Shown here: in pieces, positions 40,871 through 51,605 of the stretch
Layout: each line of letters starts with the position of its first letter
How positions within the stretch are numbered: the stretch's first letter is position 1
Origin: Otis tarda
Lineage: Eukaryota; Chordata; Aves; Otidiformes; Otididae
Assembly (NCBI GenBank): GCA_026413225.1
Contig: CM048552.1
Span: 136,413,053 to 136,477,052, forward strand
Direction of reading: 5' to 3'
Length of the DNA: 64,000 bases
Program-made: the position numbers and the translations under genes
Notes under the pieces: generated by a model
Database searches by the model: none
Told to the model about the DNA's origin: nothing
Seen by the model: only the letters and a program-made list of their open reading frames with translations

Positions 40871-42647
40871 GCACAGAAAAACACCTCGTAACGCTGATAG
40901 GGCCTATCCTTTCGTGGAAAGGGAAAACAACAGGTAATGTAACCTCTTTTAGGAGTAAGAAGCCCTGAATATGCAGGGGTTTAGTACAGCGAATGTACAG
41001 TTCCACAAAATTTTTAATTACTCCAGTTTAATTGCAGGTAACTTTTGAAAGGCAACCCATAGCCATCCATCCCTCCCACTTTCCCTGCACCAGGTATAGC
41101 AGTTGAGCAACCTCAGTGGGAGTTGATCTGAGAGCAAATGAATCCACTAGAAGGCTATTAATTTTCCTTCAGAATAGCAGCCTTACCACACAGCCACTGA
41201 ACCAGGAGCATGCGGACAGACATGAGGAAAGCAGAGGGATGCAGCCCACCGCCAGATGGGTTAAGCCCATCGTAAATCTGCACAGGGTCTCAGTGGCAGG
41301 AGTGTTGAGAAGTGTAGAAACTTGTTTGGTTTTTAGTAGTCCACCAAGTCAAATTCCACCCTTAGTGACACAGGCACAAGAGCCACCCAAGTTTGGACAG
41401 AACACAGTTTATTAACTGCAAGGAGAACAATGGGCTTGTTCCTATTGTGCTTGAGTAGGAGGAGACTCATAAACCTAGTTCTCCAATCTGTTTCCCTGAC
41501 CTCACTTGGAAAAAAAATCCCACCAACTATGCTACAAATGGTAGCTGCAAGTTTTCCTCCTCTCTGTTATTGCTCTTCAGATCTTAAATCGAGATTTTCC
41601 ATTACAATGAGGCATTAATGTACTGCTGTCTTGTACGATGCACAGTGCTTATCCGCATATTGGCAGCGCCTTTGTGTTCCAGTGCTGTAGGGAAGAAGTA
41701 AGAATTTACTTGCAGACGAAGTGACAGGCGCTGTCAAGTTCACTTAGGTATTTGGATTGAACTCCTGAATTTAAATCCAAAGAACATCGATTCACTTAAT
41801 TTCTTTTCCTTAGTATATATCTCATATTATTTAATTACAATAATACCAATTTTGCCATAATGGTATTGATCATTTAATAATATTCAGCTGAAAATAAATG
41901 TGACAGTTTAAACATGAAAAGATCCCGAGTCAGCTAAAAAAGCCATGAAGCTCAGACTTTAAAGGATTGGCAGGTTCTAATGGAGATTTATTTCTTATAT
42001 CTATTTACAAAATTTTGTCTTATTTCTTTTTTAAAACTGAGGGAGGGGAACATTTGAGTGTCCCTTCACCCACTTAAAAAGTCAGCAAAACTTTGCTAAG
42101 AAAACAAACAGAAAAGGCTCCAAGTAACGCGTGAGCTCCAGAGGAATGCTATGGTCCAGCTGCAGCCGGGGCTGAGGGACATTGGTGGCTCCAGTTGTTT
42201 GTTTCTTGCAGATACAGAGCACTCTCCTCCCTTCTGCTCAGAGTGCCCCTGCATTTGATTTGGTTGGATTCCCACCGAAAATGGTAAGAGTGTAGGTCTG
42301 TGTGTCATGACAGCCCTCGAGCAGCAGAGCTGCCATTCTTCTTAGCCTCCATCAAGTGGGCACCACAGTTCGTGCTCCGGTACCTCCTGCAGCCTTCCTT
42401 GTGCTGCAGCTGTGGGGCGATTACATGCTGCACTGTGCAAAGTGAAACATGCTGCTTGTTGGATGGTATTTCAGAGGTGAATCCAGAGGAACTGATAAAA
42501 GGTCAGGACAGAGGGACAGAGGGGGCAATATGGAAGGTTTCCCTGGGTGAAGTTCTGCCACGACTTTCTGTCCAGTTGAAATAACAATGCCTGAGAGACA
42601 GCTTCTCCATCGGAGACCCTTAGCTGGACCTGAGGTCATCCTGGAGG

Positions 42648-42687
42648 TAGCAGATACAGCTTTGACATAGCAGATACAGCACCCAGA
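42648..42687. repeat. Two-copy 20-bp direct repeat
   Basis: TAGCAGATACAGC occurs at 42648 and again at 42668, giving a 20-base period. Only the first 13 bases of each unit are identical. It is a small local duplication. Confidence 0.7.
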
Positions 42688-43675
42688 GGTGTGTAGCTTT
42701 CTCTGCCTTTGGTTCAGGAACAGTTTTCAACAAGAAAGCAGGAAGAATCCCATAGCTAGCATTTCCAGGGGTCACTGTGGGATTCACCACACTGCCCTAA
42801 GGCTTTGTGAAGAATCACAGGAAAAAAAAAAAAATCAAGTTAGACTGAGATGTAGACAAACATTTAAGCATGTACAGAGCTTTGAAAGTACGAACAGTCT
42901 TTGGACTACAACCATACTCAAAGCTATGCGAGTAGTTAGCTGTTACCTCGAATCACAGCCATTGTCAGCAGCCTGTGATTAAATAAGGAGTAAGAGGGAG
43001 ATTTGTATTGCATTTGGGATGTTTCACAATGGTTTTGAACTATAGTAACACAATACCAAGAGCATTCATTCACAATTCAGTAGGGTAACTACAGCAGTCT
43101 AAAAATCATCCCATTTGTCAGAATAATCCAGATGGTAGACAGACATATGCAGGAATCCTCTTCTGGATCCCTCCAGGCTGATGGAACAGGTCACTGCAAC
43201 TGTCTGTTCATCCCTGTACTGTGCTGGTAGGTCTCAGAGGTACCAGCAGACCAGGATGCGTGAAAGCTGGCTGCTTATGGTTCAAGCAAAAAGTCAGTCA
43301 AATCTTCTCTGACTATCAGTGTAAACTGTTCAAGCAAGCCAAAATGCTTTTGCTTAAAATGAAATAAGAAGCAGCATAATTTTTTTTTTCTCTCTTTGGA
43401 CCCATGGGATCAGTAATTTGTTAGGCAGTGATGATTCACTCAGGATCACAAGAGAACTTCTTGTGCTGGTACAGCTGGGAGCCTGAGGGAGCAGAGGAGT
43501 CTGTCATGGGTGGTTTTCAGAAAAGCCATGACTTTGTTTTTTCGTGTCTGTTGTTGGAGCGTTCATCTGTAGAACAACACCAGGCCTGGGCACCAGCAGC
43601 AGCAAAATACTGCTGCCTGCCTTCTCACAAGTACCAACAAAAAGGGAAAAAACTATCTTTTCAATCTCAGGCAAC

Positions 43676-43809
43676 CTGCCTGGATCTCTCCTCACTTCAA
43701 CACCGCTTTCCTTTTCTTTTGAGTGTCTTGTGGGCTGGTAGCCAGTCTCTCCAATCCTCGTGGGACAGTTCAAGTGCCATAATTTCATCGTAAGGCTAGC
43801 AGTGAAGTT
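43676..43809 (-). CDS. Predicted internal coding exon
   Basis: On the - strand the acceptor is ..CTCTGTGCCACCAG and the donor is GGCAG followed by gttgcc. The 44 codons plus two bases carry strings such as NFTASLTMKLWHLNCPTRIG and YQPTRHSKEKESGVEVRRD. It starts in phase 0 and ends in phase 2. That is exactly what is needed to join the candidates at 47205-47474 (ends phase 0) and 40497-40560 (starts phase 2). The composition is hydrophilic. I see no domain I can name. The donor is only moderate, and the open frame is longer than the exon, so this remains a prediction. Confidence 0.42.
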
Positions 43810-46800
43810 CTGGTGGCACAGAGACTGATCCACATCCTTGGCTGTGAGTAGAGCTAAGCCAACAGGGATTGCTCAGGCAACATTGCTGGGTCAACTGGGT
43901 CCCCAGATGCGAGTGCAATTTAGTGCTGTCCCACAGAGGAGCAGTGGGAGCTCCTGGCCACTGTCTTCATCTCTGAGAGCTGCTCCAACAGGCAGTGGAG
44001 CCTGCTCCAAAAGGCCCTCAAGTTGAGGGCATTGATCACGTGAAGGCTCTTGGTCACATGGATGTGTCAATTTCCAGTTAATGATCAAGAAATTTGGTCA
44101 TGCCTGTTGTATTGCCATACCCATTTCTTAATTCTTTATTTGCTAACACTATCTTTTCTCACATTCTCTGTCACAGAAAGATTTAGTAAATTTAGTAACA
44201 AACAGTTACCTACAGTGAGTATACTGTAGACTAATTTAGTGGAAAAAAAAAACTGAATTGCTTTGCAAATTTCAGCTTAGTACCAGTGGTGAATAGAAAG
44301 ATCTTACAGATGAAACCAAAGGGAGGGACATCTTCCCATCTTGCTTCCAGGCACATGTATACCTGAAGGGAAAGCTACAGCTCCTTTTGATTCCTAATGT
44401 CGATATCTGTCTTTGAGTACTTCAGTCTGAGTTTTATGGGTAAACTTTTACGAGGCATTTCATTGAAAGATCATAATTAAACTGAGATCTTAAATAAGAG
44501 ATGCTGCTTGGACTATAGAGTTTGAAGATTACAGCTTTATGTACACTGGAAATTGGGGAACCGTGTTATTACAGACAGAGTGATATTCTTGTAAAGCTGT
44601 TATAGATGGACATAGCAATTCTGAACGGAGAAGGAAACAAAACATCTCCATTTGGTCCCTGTAATTGCATCCACATCAGGACTTCAGCTACATGAGTAAA
44701 AACTTACACTTCCAAATTGATTTTGCAGTACAGGTCCAACTTTCTATGAGACTTGAGTTAAAGTAGACATGTAGGAAAGGGAAGGCATGAGTACTGCTGG
44801 CTGGGGAGAAGGAAATACCTGAAACTCCTGTTTCCTTTTCTCCAGCCGTGCCATCTAGCTGTTTCTAGCTCAGAGACCAGAGCAGCAGACCCTGGAGCAG
44901 AGTGGTAAAAGAAATGAAAGAGTTAAAGTGAGTCTGAGAGAAGCAGGGGCAGTGCAGAACTGTGGAAGGAAAATGCTTCCCAAAATGGATCAAAAATAAC
45001 AAATACAAAATGTACTGAATGAACTTTTGGTTTTGCTTAAGATTAACTTAAATTTTTTAGAAGAGAAAAAAACACTTTCTCTAACAACACGAGCCCTGTG
45101 TATATTTACCTGAGGCTTATAGAAATAGCTCATATGACAGGCCTGGCTCCGTAAACTCCACCTAAGAAGCCTAGATCAGCAAAATTCAATCTGGAAGCTG
45201 TCTATGCATTTATGAAACCTGTCTGAGGTTTCTAAGTTAACTAATAAAGTCATCTTTTGTTTGTAAAAAGAGATAACAGTTTTATAAATTAATACTGAAG
45301 TCCATGGAAATATATTTTCAGCATTCAGTGCTTTAGCGAACTTTTGTTTTAATTCTAGCGATAAAGAAATGCTAACTGAAGATGAGACACGTAAAGTGAG
45401 GGCTACTTGTAAATATGTTTAATTATTTTTTTGATGGCTTTTTTACTCACTGGGGACTTTCAGCAGTGTAATGCTTCAAATAAATCTTAAGGAGGAAGTT
45501 AATGAAGGAGTCAGCTGCTCTAAGGCCGATCAAATAGTGCTTTTCTGCGTGTTTTACTAACAGATGAACAGGCGATCCCATTTATAGAGCATACTACATG
45601 TTGACAGAAGGCATTACTTCATTTTGCAGTATTGGCAATTTGAGATCTTAACAAAACAATGCTGAGGTCGCTCTCATTCTGTATTGCCATCCTTGGAATG
45701 TGGCTTGGGTTTTCATTAACTCTGTCGCTACAAGGTACCGCACATGCAGGCTGATTTTAGGGGAGGGGAGTAATAAACATGAGAGAGCAGAAAGTTGTAA
45801 ACAGTTTAAATTCTTTGTCCCGTGTGGGTGAATTTCTTTGCCTTAACACTCTCTGATGTTCTCAGCATCTTGTGGACACTTGGTCTGACTGGAGGTGAAT
45901 GGGTGGATAGCTCGCAAGGGCTTTGTTACCTCCCAGCTGTTGTGTGGGGAGAAGTGGTCCCAGACTCCTGCAGCCAGTGAATATAAGCTTCAATATAAAC
46001 AGTAAAAGTTTGGAGATTCAGCCCGGCACTTGGCTCGCAGCATTCTGGCTCCACTTAGGAGCACAAATCATGTACAGGACCACTTCCAAGATTTCCCCTC
46101 AACTTTTCAATCAAGGGAGAAGGACAAAAAGGGGAAAAAAGAGCATGGCTCTGCTTCACTGCTGTATTATTCCTGCTTTCTCCTATGCTGGCTTCATTGA
46201 AAGCACTGATATTATCAAGCTAGAGTAAAACTGCGGTGAATCTTTCCAAGGCCTTTTCTGTACGTACATTTTTGTGAGTTTTACCAGGACAGTTAAAGCA
46301 ATACAAGTCACTTGAGAGGAATTTAACTACAAAGGAACTGGGCGTCCTTACTGCAGAAGGAGAGCAGGCTCGTGGGGGATTCTTCAGAAATAGCTGTAGT
46401 GCTTTCAATTCATCACTTACCTTTTTCCAAAACAATTGCCTGAGAACAGGCCAGCATTTTTATACAACCCAGCCTTTCCCAAGCTATTTTGCCCAGGGGG
46501 ATCTTCCCCTCCCAGATTAGCCTAAGTGTCATTGCTCAGAGCTACCACCTCTGGATCCCTGGATCTGGGAGGCTACGAGGCTGTGCTCTGCTTTCAGCTT
46601 CCTCCCACCCCTGCAAAGGGAATAGCCCCAGTTTGGGATATACTGGGAATAACTGCATTCAAGCTACAAGGCATTCAGTGTAGTTACATCAGTAAAGGAT
46701 CCTGTAGCTTAAAACATTACAGCTCTGCAAGGAGAGAAACTGCTTGGATGATGGCTCATGCCTCATATGAATCATGCTTTCCTGTTGCTTTTTGAAAATC

Positions 46801-47204
46801 ACTTTCTCAAGTGTGCTTGCACTCAGGGCTCCAGTTTCCAGGTAACAGGGAGCACCAGATGCCCAAGCACCAGGTGATTTAGCCTTTCACCGAATGCAAC
46901 TGGGAAGCAGTTGTGAGCACTTCAGTTAAAGGCAGCTCTTCTGGCGTGAGGACTAATTTCTGAGAGTGAGATGCCATCTTTATGGTGCAGCAGTCACGTC
47001 TGGTGCAACTGTCGTCACAACTGCTGCAGAAGGGAACAAAAGTGCAATAAATACACCTTTTGCTGTGTGTTTACTGGGCTGTGTTTTCAGCAATGTGAAC
47101 TGCTCAATACTGAGTTAGTCCATGAATCCTTGTGGGTAAGGTAATCCGTTTTGCCTGGACGTACAAGACAGGACTTCTTGCAAATCCCGTCCTCAAGCTC
47201 CAAC
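43810..47204 (-). other. Predicted intron
   Basis: No repeat family, RNA gene or additional exon could be supported. A plus-strand open frame of 101 codons (45923-46228) has no splice or promoter context and looks like chance. Confidence 0.35.
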
Positions 47205-47474
47205 CTGTGTGCATTTTGGTTTATATTTTGGGAACACATGACCATTGAAACAGGCTATCCAGCGAGCTGGACAAAAGGTGTTTGACGTTGTCATTCTTTC
47301 CTTTGGGTACCACAGCTTGTTGTAGGGCTCTGTACATGATGTATCTGCAATGACCGCTTCTACAGGTGGGTGCACGTAGTCAGCATACTCTGCTGGGTCT
47401 GGAAATGTATTCAGAGAATCAGACATGGTACCTGCTTTAGACTGACATGTCCCAAACTCTTTCGACTCTATTGT
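47205..47474 (-). CDS. Predicted coding exon, Pro/Tyr/Asn-rich
   Basis: On the - strand the frame carries DSLNTFPDPAEYADYVHPPV, TEPYNKLWYPKERMTTSNTF and RWIACFNGHVFPKYKPKCTQ. It ends at ACACAG followed by gttgga (phase 0). Proposed acceptors are ..CTACTCTATGCAG at 47474 (phase 0) or AAAGCAG at 47431 (phase 1). The second would fit the phase-1 end of the candidate at 47738-47828 but has a weak pyrimidine tract. An internal ATG (47424-47426) could also be a translation start. The soluble, Tyr/Pro/Asn-rich style is reminiscent of axonemal or sperm-tail structural proteins, but that is only an impression. I do not recognise the gene. Confidence 0.48.
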
Positions 47475-47737
47475 CTGCATAGAGTAGGTCTTCAGTGACT
47501 ATAATGGGGACCAAGACACCTAACTCATGCACAGAAACTGACAGGTAGCTGTGTGAATCTGAAGATGAATCTCACCTGGAACACTTGGACATGCTTGTTG
47601 TTGGTTTTTTTTCCCCCCTTATCCACTTTACAGTGTTTTCAGTCTCAGGGTAAGAGTCATCCAGAGTGTTTCAAGATTCTGCATTTCCCGATCTCTCCTT
47701 TGAGTCCTGAAGTCAGTTCCCTCATGCTCTCCTTCAC

Positions 47738-47828
47738 TTGTCATGACAGGGGACCTTTTATGCCTAAAATCATTAGGTGATTGAAGTTTCTTACTGGAAG
47801 ACAAATATGCTTTGATGTTTCTGCAGTC
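47738..47828 (-). CDS. Candidate coding exon with strong acceptor
   Basis: On the - strand a very good acceptor (..TCGTTGTTTTCACCTCAG) opens a frame that starts DCRNIKAYLSSSKKLQSPND, in phase 0. The proposed donor is ACAA followed by gtgaag, after 30 codons plus one base. The frame stays open for another 36 codons to 47628, so the 3' end is uncertain. Its phase-0 start fits the phase-0 end of the candidate at 50974-51186. The content is charged and hydrophilic. It could also be an alternative terminal exon. Confidence 0.32.
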
Positions 47829-50400
47829 CTGAGGTGAAAACAACGATGGACTTATAGCCAGGGAAAATGATGCTGGAATAAAACTCATTACTGGTACAAG
47901 CCCTCAGAACTCCATACACTTAAATTGTAACCGTACAGTGGAATTGTAACCATACCTGTTCTTCAGAGCAAAATCAGATCATGACACTAAATGACTAGAG
48001 CATACTGTAAAAATACTCATTGTTAACTGGGTGGAGAGCCATATATACAAGTTTAAAATACCTCATAAGGAACTCAGTGTGTGAAGTTATTGCTTGTGAT
48101 GCCATTTTGTAGTTACAAAAGAAGAAACGTTTCAAAAGCCATTAATCACAGTAATGAGCATAAATTTGCCGCACTGGAAAAAGCCAGTTTGCTGGCATTC
48201 AAATATTTTATTTGCAACTCCTTGAATCCACTTCTAATCAATCCAGGAGAATGATCCCTGGGTTACAAGCAGGCTGCACGGAGGCTCTGGGTTTACGACT
48301 GTGAGAAAATCCTCCTGAGCTGTCCTGCAGCCCAAGGCCCAGGAATGACGCAAAGTGTCTGTCTTTGGTTAAGTCCATCCAGTGATCCAAACCAAGATCC
48401 AGTGATGCTGAAAATTCATTTCCACATTTCCAGTGTGGGCTGCCTGGCATAACTGCTCTGCTCCCCAGCTGTAGGGCAAGCTGCCTGCCAGGGCTTGGCA
48501 GCGCTGGAGATGGCACGGCCCTGCGGCTTGCCCGTGCCAAGACCTCAGGGACTGTGGCTGTCCTGCCACAGGACTGTGGCAAATGCTAATTCTATAGTAA
48601 TTCCCAGGCTGGCTTTCTGGCTTCCCAGGCTCCCCATCCTCGAGCTGAGATGCACTGGGGTGCCTCCCAGGGACTGTCACTCCCAGGACAGTTTGCATGA
48701 GTGCTCTGCCAGGGCTCAGAGAAAAGGGAAATTTTTGGCCGGCTCATTGCTAACCAAGCAGGCTACTTTGTTATTTGTCTTTTTCTGTCTCCAAAAAAAA
48801 AAAAAAAGTATAAGAATTTACAGTTCACAAGAAGTTCTAAAATGCTGGCTTTAGACTCAATTGAGTGGAAGTCAGATTTTGAAAAGCAAAGTTCCTTTTC
48901 AACTGGAACGCTGGTTTTTCCACCAGCTCCAGTGAATACTATGAGTAATAATACCCTGACTCTTAATTTACAGTTGAAATCCAGAACAGAAGAACACAAG
49001 GTCCATCTGCTTACACGATCCCAACATTATTGACAACTACAAAAACACCGTATTTGTAACCGCTTCACATACAGTCTGAAACATTAAACAATGACTTCAT
49101 CTGAAGAGGTTTGTTAACATTATGAATATTATTATTGCTGGTCCCAAGAGGCTTGGTCTTGTTCCAGTCTTGAAATAATCACTTTTACACTGCAAAACTG
49201 GTCGATGAATGACAACATTAAATGAAAATGTACAGTAGTCATGTTACTTCTTGGGAGGTTTTATTGTCTACTTATTACTCTGCGCACTAAATGGATTTTA
49301 ACGATCCTATACAGTCCACAAAACAACTTTGAATAAACTTTAGGCTTGTGAAACAGCCCTTCCCCCCTCCTAAATTCTTGTCAAATATCCAGATGGTAAA
49401 TTTAGCTAGAAGCCCATGGTTCTATATGTTGTTGATAAGCATTCCTCTTGCTAGACAGAGCAAGCAATGCATGTTTCTATAGCTGATTTGTTTCAAGTTA
49501 GTGTTTTTAAAATTTTTTTTTATGTAACTGCAATTTCTGTAAAAGTCGTATGTAATGAAAGAAAATTGTGCTTTTCGCCCTCTCTAGTTCTTGGAAGACA
49601 TTTTAGGGAGAAAGATAATTGCTAGTGAGAGCTCAACCAGTAATGCAGTTTACAGTGAACGTGAGTTGCAAGGAGATAAACAAGGAAGGAAATACATGGA
49701 GATTTACCCACTTTCAGGAACTAGAAAAATCTTTCAGTGAATTGGTTTTTTGTTTCCCCAGATATGTATCATTTACAGATATGAGACTTCACTGAGATTT
49801 TTGTCTTGTATTCTTAATCCACTTAAGCTGTTTTGAAACTCTAAACCTAGAAGTTAGTTTTCTTTCTTTTTTTTTTCCTTTTTTTCCCTCCCTTCATTTT
49901 TTCCTCTTATTCCTGTCTGCCTTTTAAGCTTGTTCTGTCAGCACAGAAAACCAAACGTTAAAAAAAAAAAAATTAGGCCTGAAACTCTGTCATTTCTCTT
50001 CACACGAAGCAGTGAGTGGTCCCATTTATTTAAATTGCAGCCTTTGAGGAGAGAAGAAGATGGCAGGATAACTGGTAGTGTCTTCTGCACCTTTAAAACC
50101 CAAATGAATTCTGGTGACCCACAGGGTAAATGCTAATTTTTATTGGTAAACTATTTTATGCTATTCGATAGGGTTTGATGTACAGGTTTTTTGATTTACA
50201 AGTTACTAGTTTGGAGTTTTAGTTTAAAGATGTTCTAGTGAATTTTCACTGATGCTGGAGATAGAGACCAATGTGCAAACATAAGGGATGCAAAGTAATT
50301 TAACCTTCTTCTAAAATACAGGTCTTTTAGATTCAATTTCCTTGCCAAGCTGCTGATAACTGATAGTGCAGTAATGTGCACGATCACATACAGAACATCA

Positions 50401-50490
50401 TTGGCCTATACATTATACAGTATATATATAGTGGCCTATAAGTTAAACAGTATATATACAGTGGCCTATAAATTAACCAGTGTAGTGATT
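50401..50490. repeat. Three-copy 30-bp tandem repeat (minisatellite)
   Basis: Units start at 50401, 50431 and 50461 with an exact 30-base period. Each begins with KTGGCCTATA (K is T in the first copy, G in the others) followed by a variant of AAGTTAAACAG. The first two copies then have TATATATA-type sequence; the third diverges in its last third. The array is short and probably unstable, and lies in non-coding sequence of the predicted minus-strand gene. Confidence 0.88.
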
Positions 50491-50973
50491 TATTGGATGA
50501 AAAAATTATGGAAGTGGTAATGAGAATTAAGTACCTGAGTGAAATTCTGGTGACACACCAGTGCTAACACACTCCTGGATGCTCGCTAACACCCTTTCAT
50601 TAGAGATGAGGCTTCCCTTGTGATTGCTCCATGAGTTATCCGTTTCTTACACTGAGTGCTTACCAGAAGAGCTGGTTTTAGCCCCTGGGACACGTTGTCT
50701 TGAGCCTCACCTTCCCCTGTGGCTACTTCTGCAGTGCTGCTGCTCCTTCCCAGGGGGTGCCCCATCAGGCAGCAGCAGCTCCGGCTGACCACAGGCAGAG
50801 AGCATGGGGAAGAGCAGAGGTCAGGGTCCTCCTCTAGATGCTTACTGATGCCATTCCTAAGAAAAATTGCCCCTCCTGCCCCTCTGCAAACCACAGTTTA
50901 CAGGTTTGAGTTTGCAATCTGGAGACCAGTTTCCGCTCTTGAGCTTCAGAGTTGGACAGTGCGGGAACCTTAC

Positions 50974-51186
50974 GTGGGTGTGCAGCGGGGTGCAGCTCTT
51001 CTCAGCTCGCACCACCTGGTGCAAGCACAAGATGGGTGTTTGTGTTTGGGGAACACAGGCTGCTTTGTGTCTGCTCCGGAGGAATAAAGTGCTAACTTCC
51101 TCTCTGCTGGTATGAGCAACAGTCGGGCAACTGTGCTCCTTGAGAACTGTAACAGCGTCATGCTCTTCTGGTCCATTAGATCTCAT
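50974..51186 (-). CDS. Candidate coding exon beginning with ATG
   Basis: On the - strand, ..AAAATCCCTTTAG is a possible acceptor directly before ATG. The 71 codons to CCCAC followed by gtaagg (a good donor) are phase 0 at both ends, fitting the neighbours. The first half has a marked purine-any-pyrimidine codon bias and reads MRSNGPEEHDAVTVLKEHSC and so on. An earlier donor, CACCAG followed by gtggtg at 51016, is also in phase 0. A second frame is open here too (reading LLLIPAERKLALYSSGAD), so the frame choice is not certain. The ATG could be the translation start if the upstream candidate is wrong. Confidence 0.33.
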
Positions 51187-51508
51187 CTAAAGGGATTTTA
51201 AGTCATCTAGGAAACTACATCGATCGAGTTCTTTCTAAATAGGATTTCTTTTGTCTAAGAAGATTTATGTCACTGTTGTGAAAAAGCATCTCCATGAGTG
51301 AGACGGCGCTTCTTGGGCATTAAGTACTATTTCCCTTATTTCTGTTACAAGGTGAGAAACTATTGACATGTTCTGATAGGTAGCAAATAAATACTTAAAA
51401 AAAAAAAAAGGTTAGTTCTGAACGAAAGATTTTTGCAGTGTATCATCGCCAAATTCTGATTCTGTAGTTTCTGGGTTTTGTTTCTAGAGCTTTATGCATT
51501 TGATTTAC

Positions 51509-51605
51509 TTGTCTCATCTTTTCTCTGTCTTCTTTTTGGGAAATAGACTTAAACTGCAACTTGTAATGTCCGAAAGAACATTTAGCCAGAATAAGTGCTA
51601 ATTCC
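51509..51605 (-). CDS. Candidate coding exon, lysine/glutamate-rich
   Basis: On the - strand the acceptor is strong (..GCACACTTCTTCCTCAG). One base completes a codon, then 32 codons follow, including SFGHYKLQFKSISQKEDREK, before CAA followed by gtaaat. It enters in phase 2 and leaves in phase 0, matching the next candidate. The frame stays open past the donor to a TGA at 51443. The exon that should precede it (ending in phase 2) was not found with confidence. A possible donor at 55212 (GCTAGA followed by gtaagta) has the right phase in one open frame, but that frame has no ATG. Confidence 0.3.

Larger units (their letters stand above)
40561..43675 (-). other. Predicted intron
   Basis: It holds an old CR1 tail (40806-40870) and a short 20-bp direct duplication (42648-42687). 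There is a long polyA run near 42.83 kb. I see no exon in it. Confidence 0.35.
47475..50973 (-). other. Predicted introns flanking the 47.8-kb exon
   Basis: Outside the candidate exon at 47738-47828 there is no firm feature except the 30-bp tandem repeat at 50.4 kb. Minus-strand open frames at 48238-48698 overlap each other in two frames and lack splice context. A T-rich stretch lies near 49.86-49.92 kb. Confidence 0.3.

Noticed and set aside
48238-48698. Overlapping minus-strand frames of 109 and 114 codons
   Set aside because: Two frames overlap in the same GC-rich patch, the purine-any-pyrimidine frequency in the first is at chance level, and no splice sites bound them.
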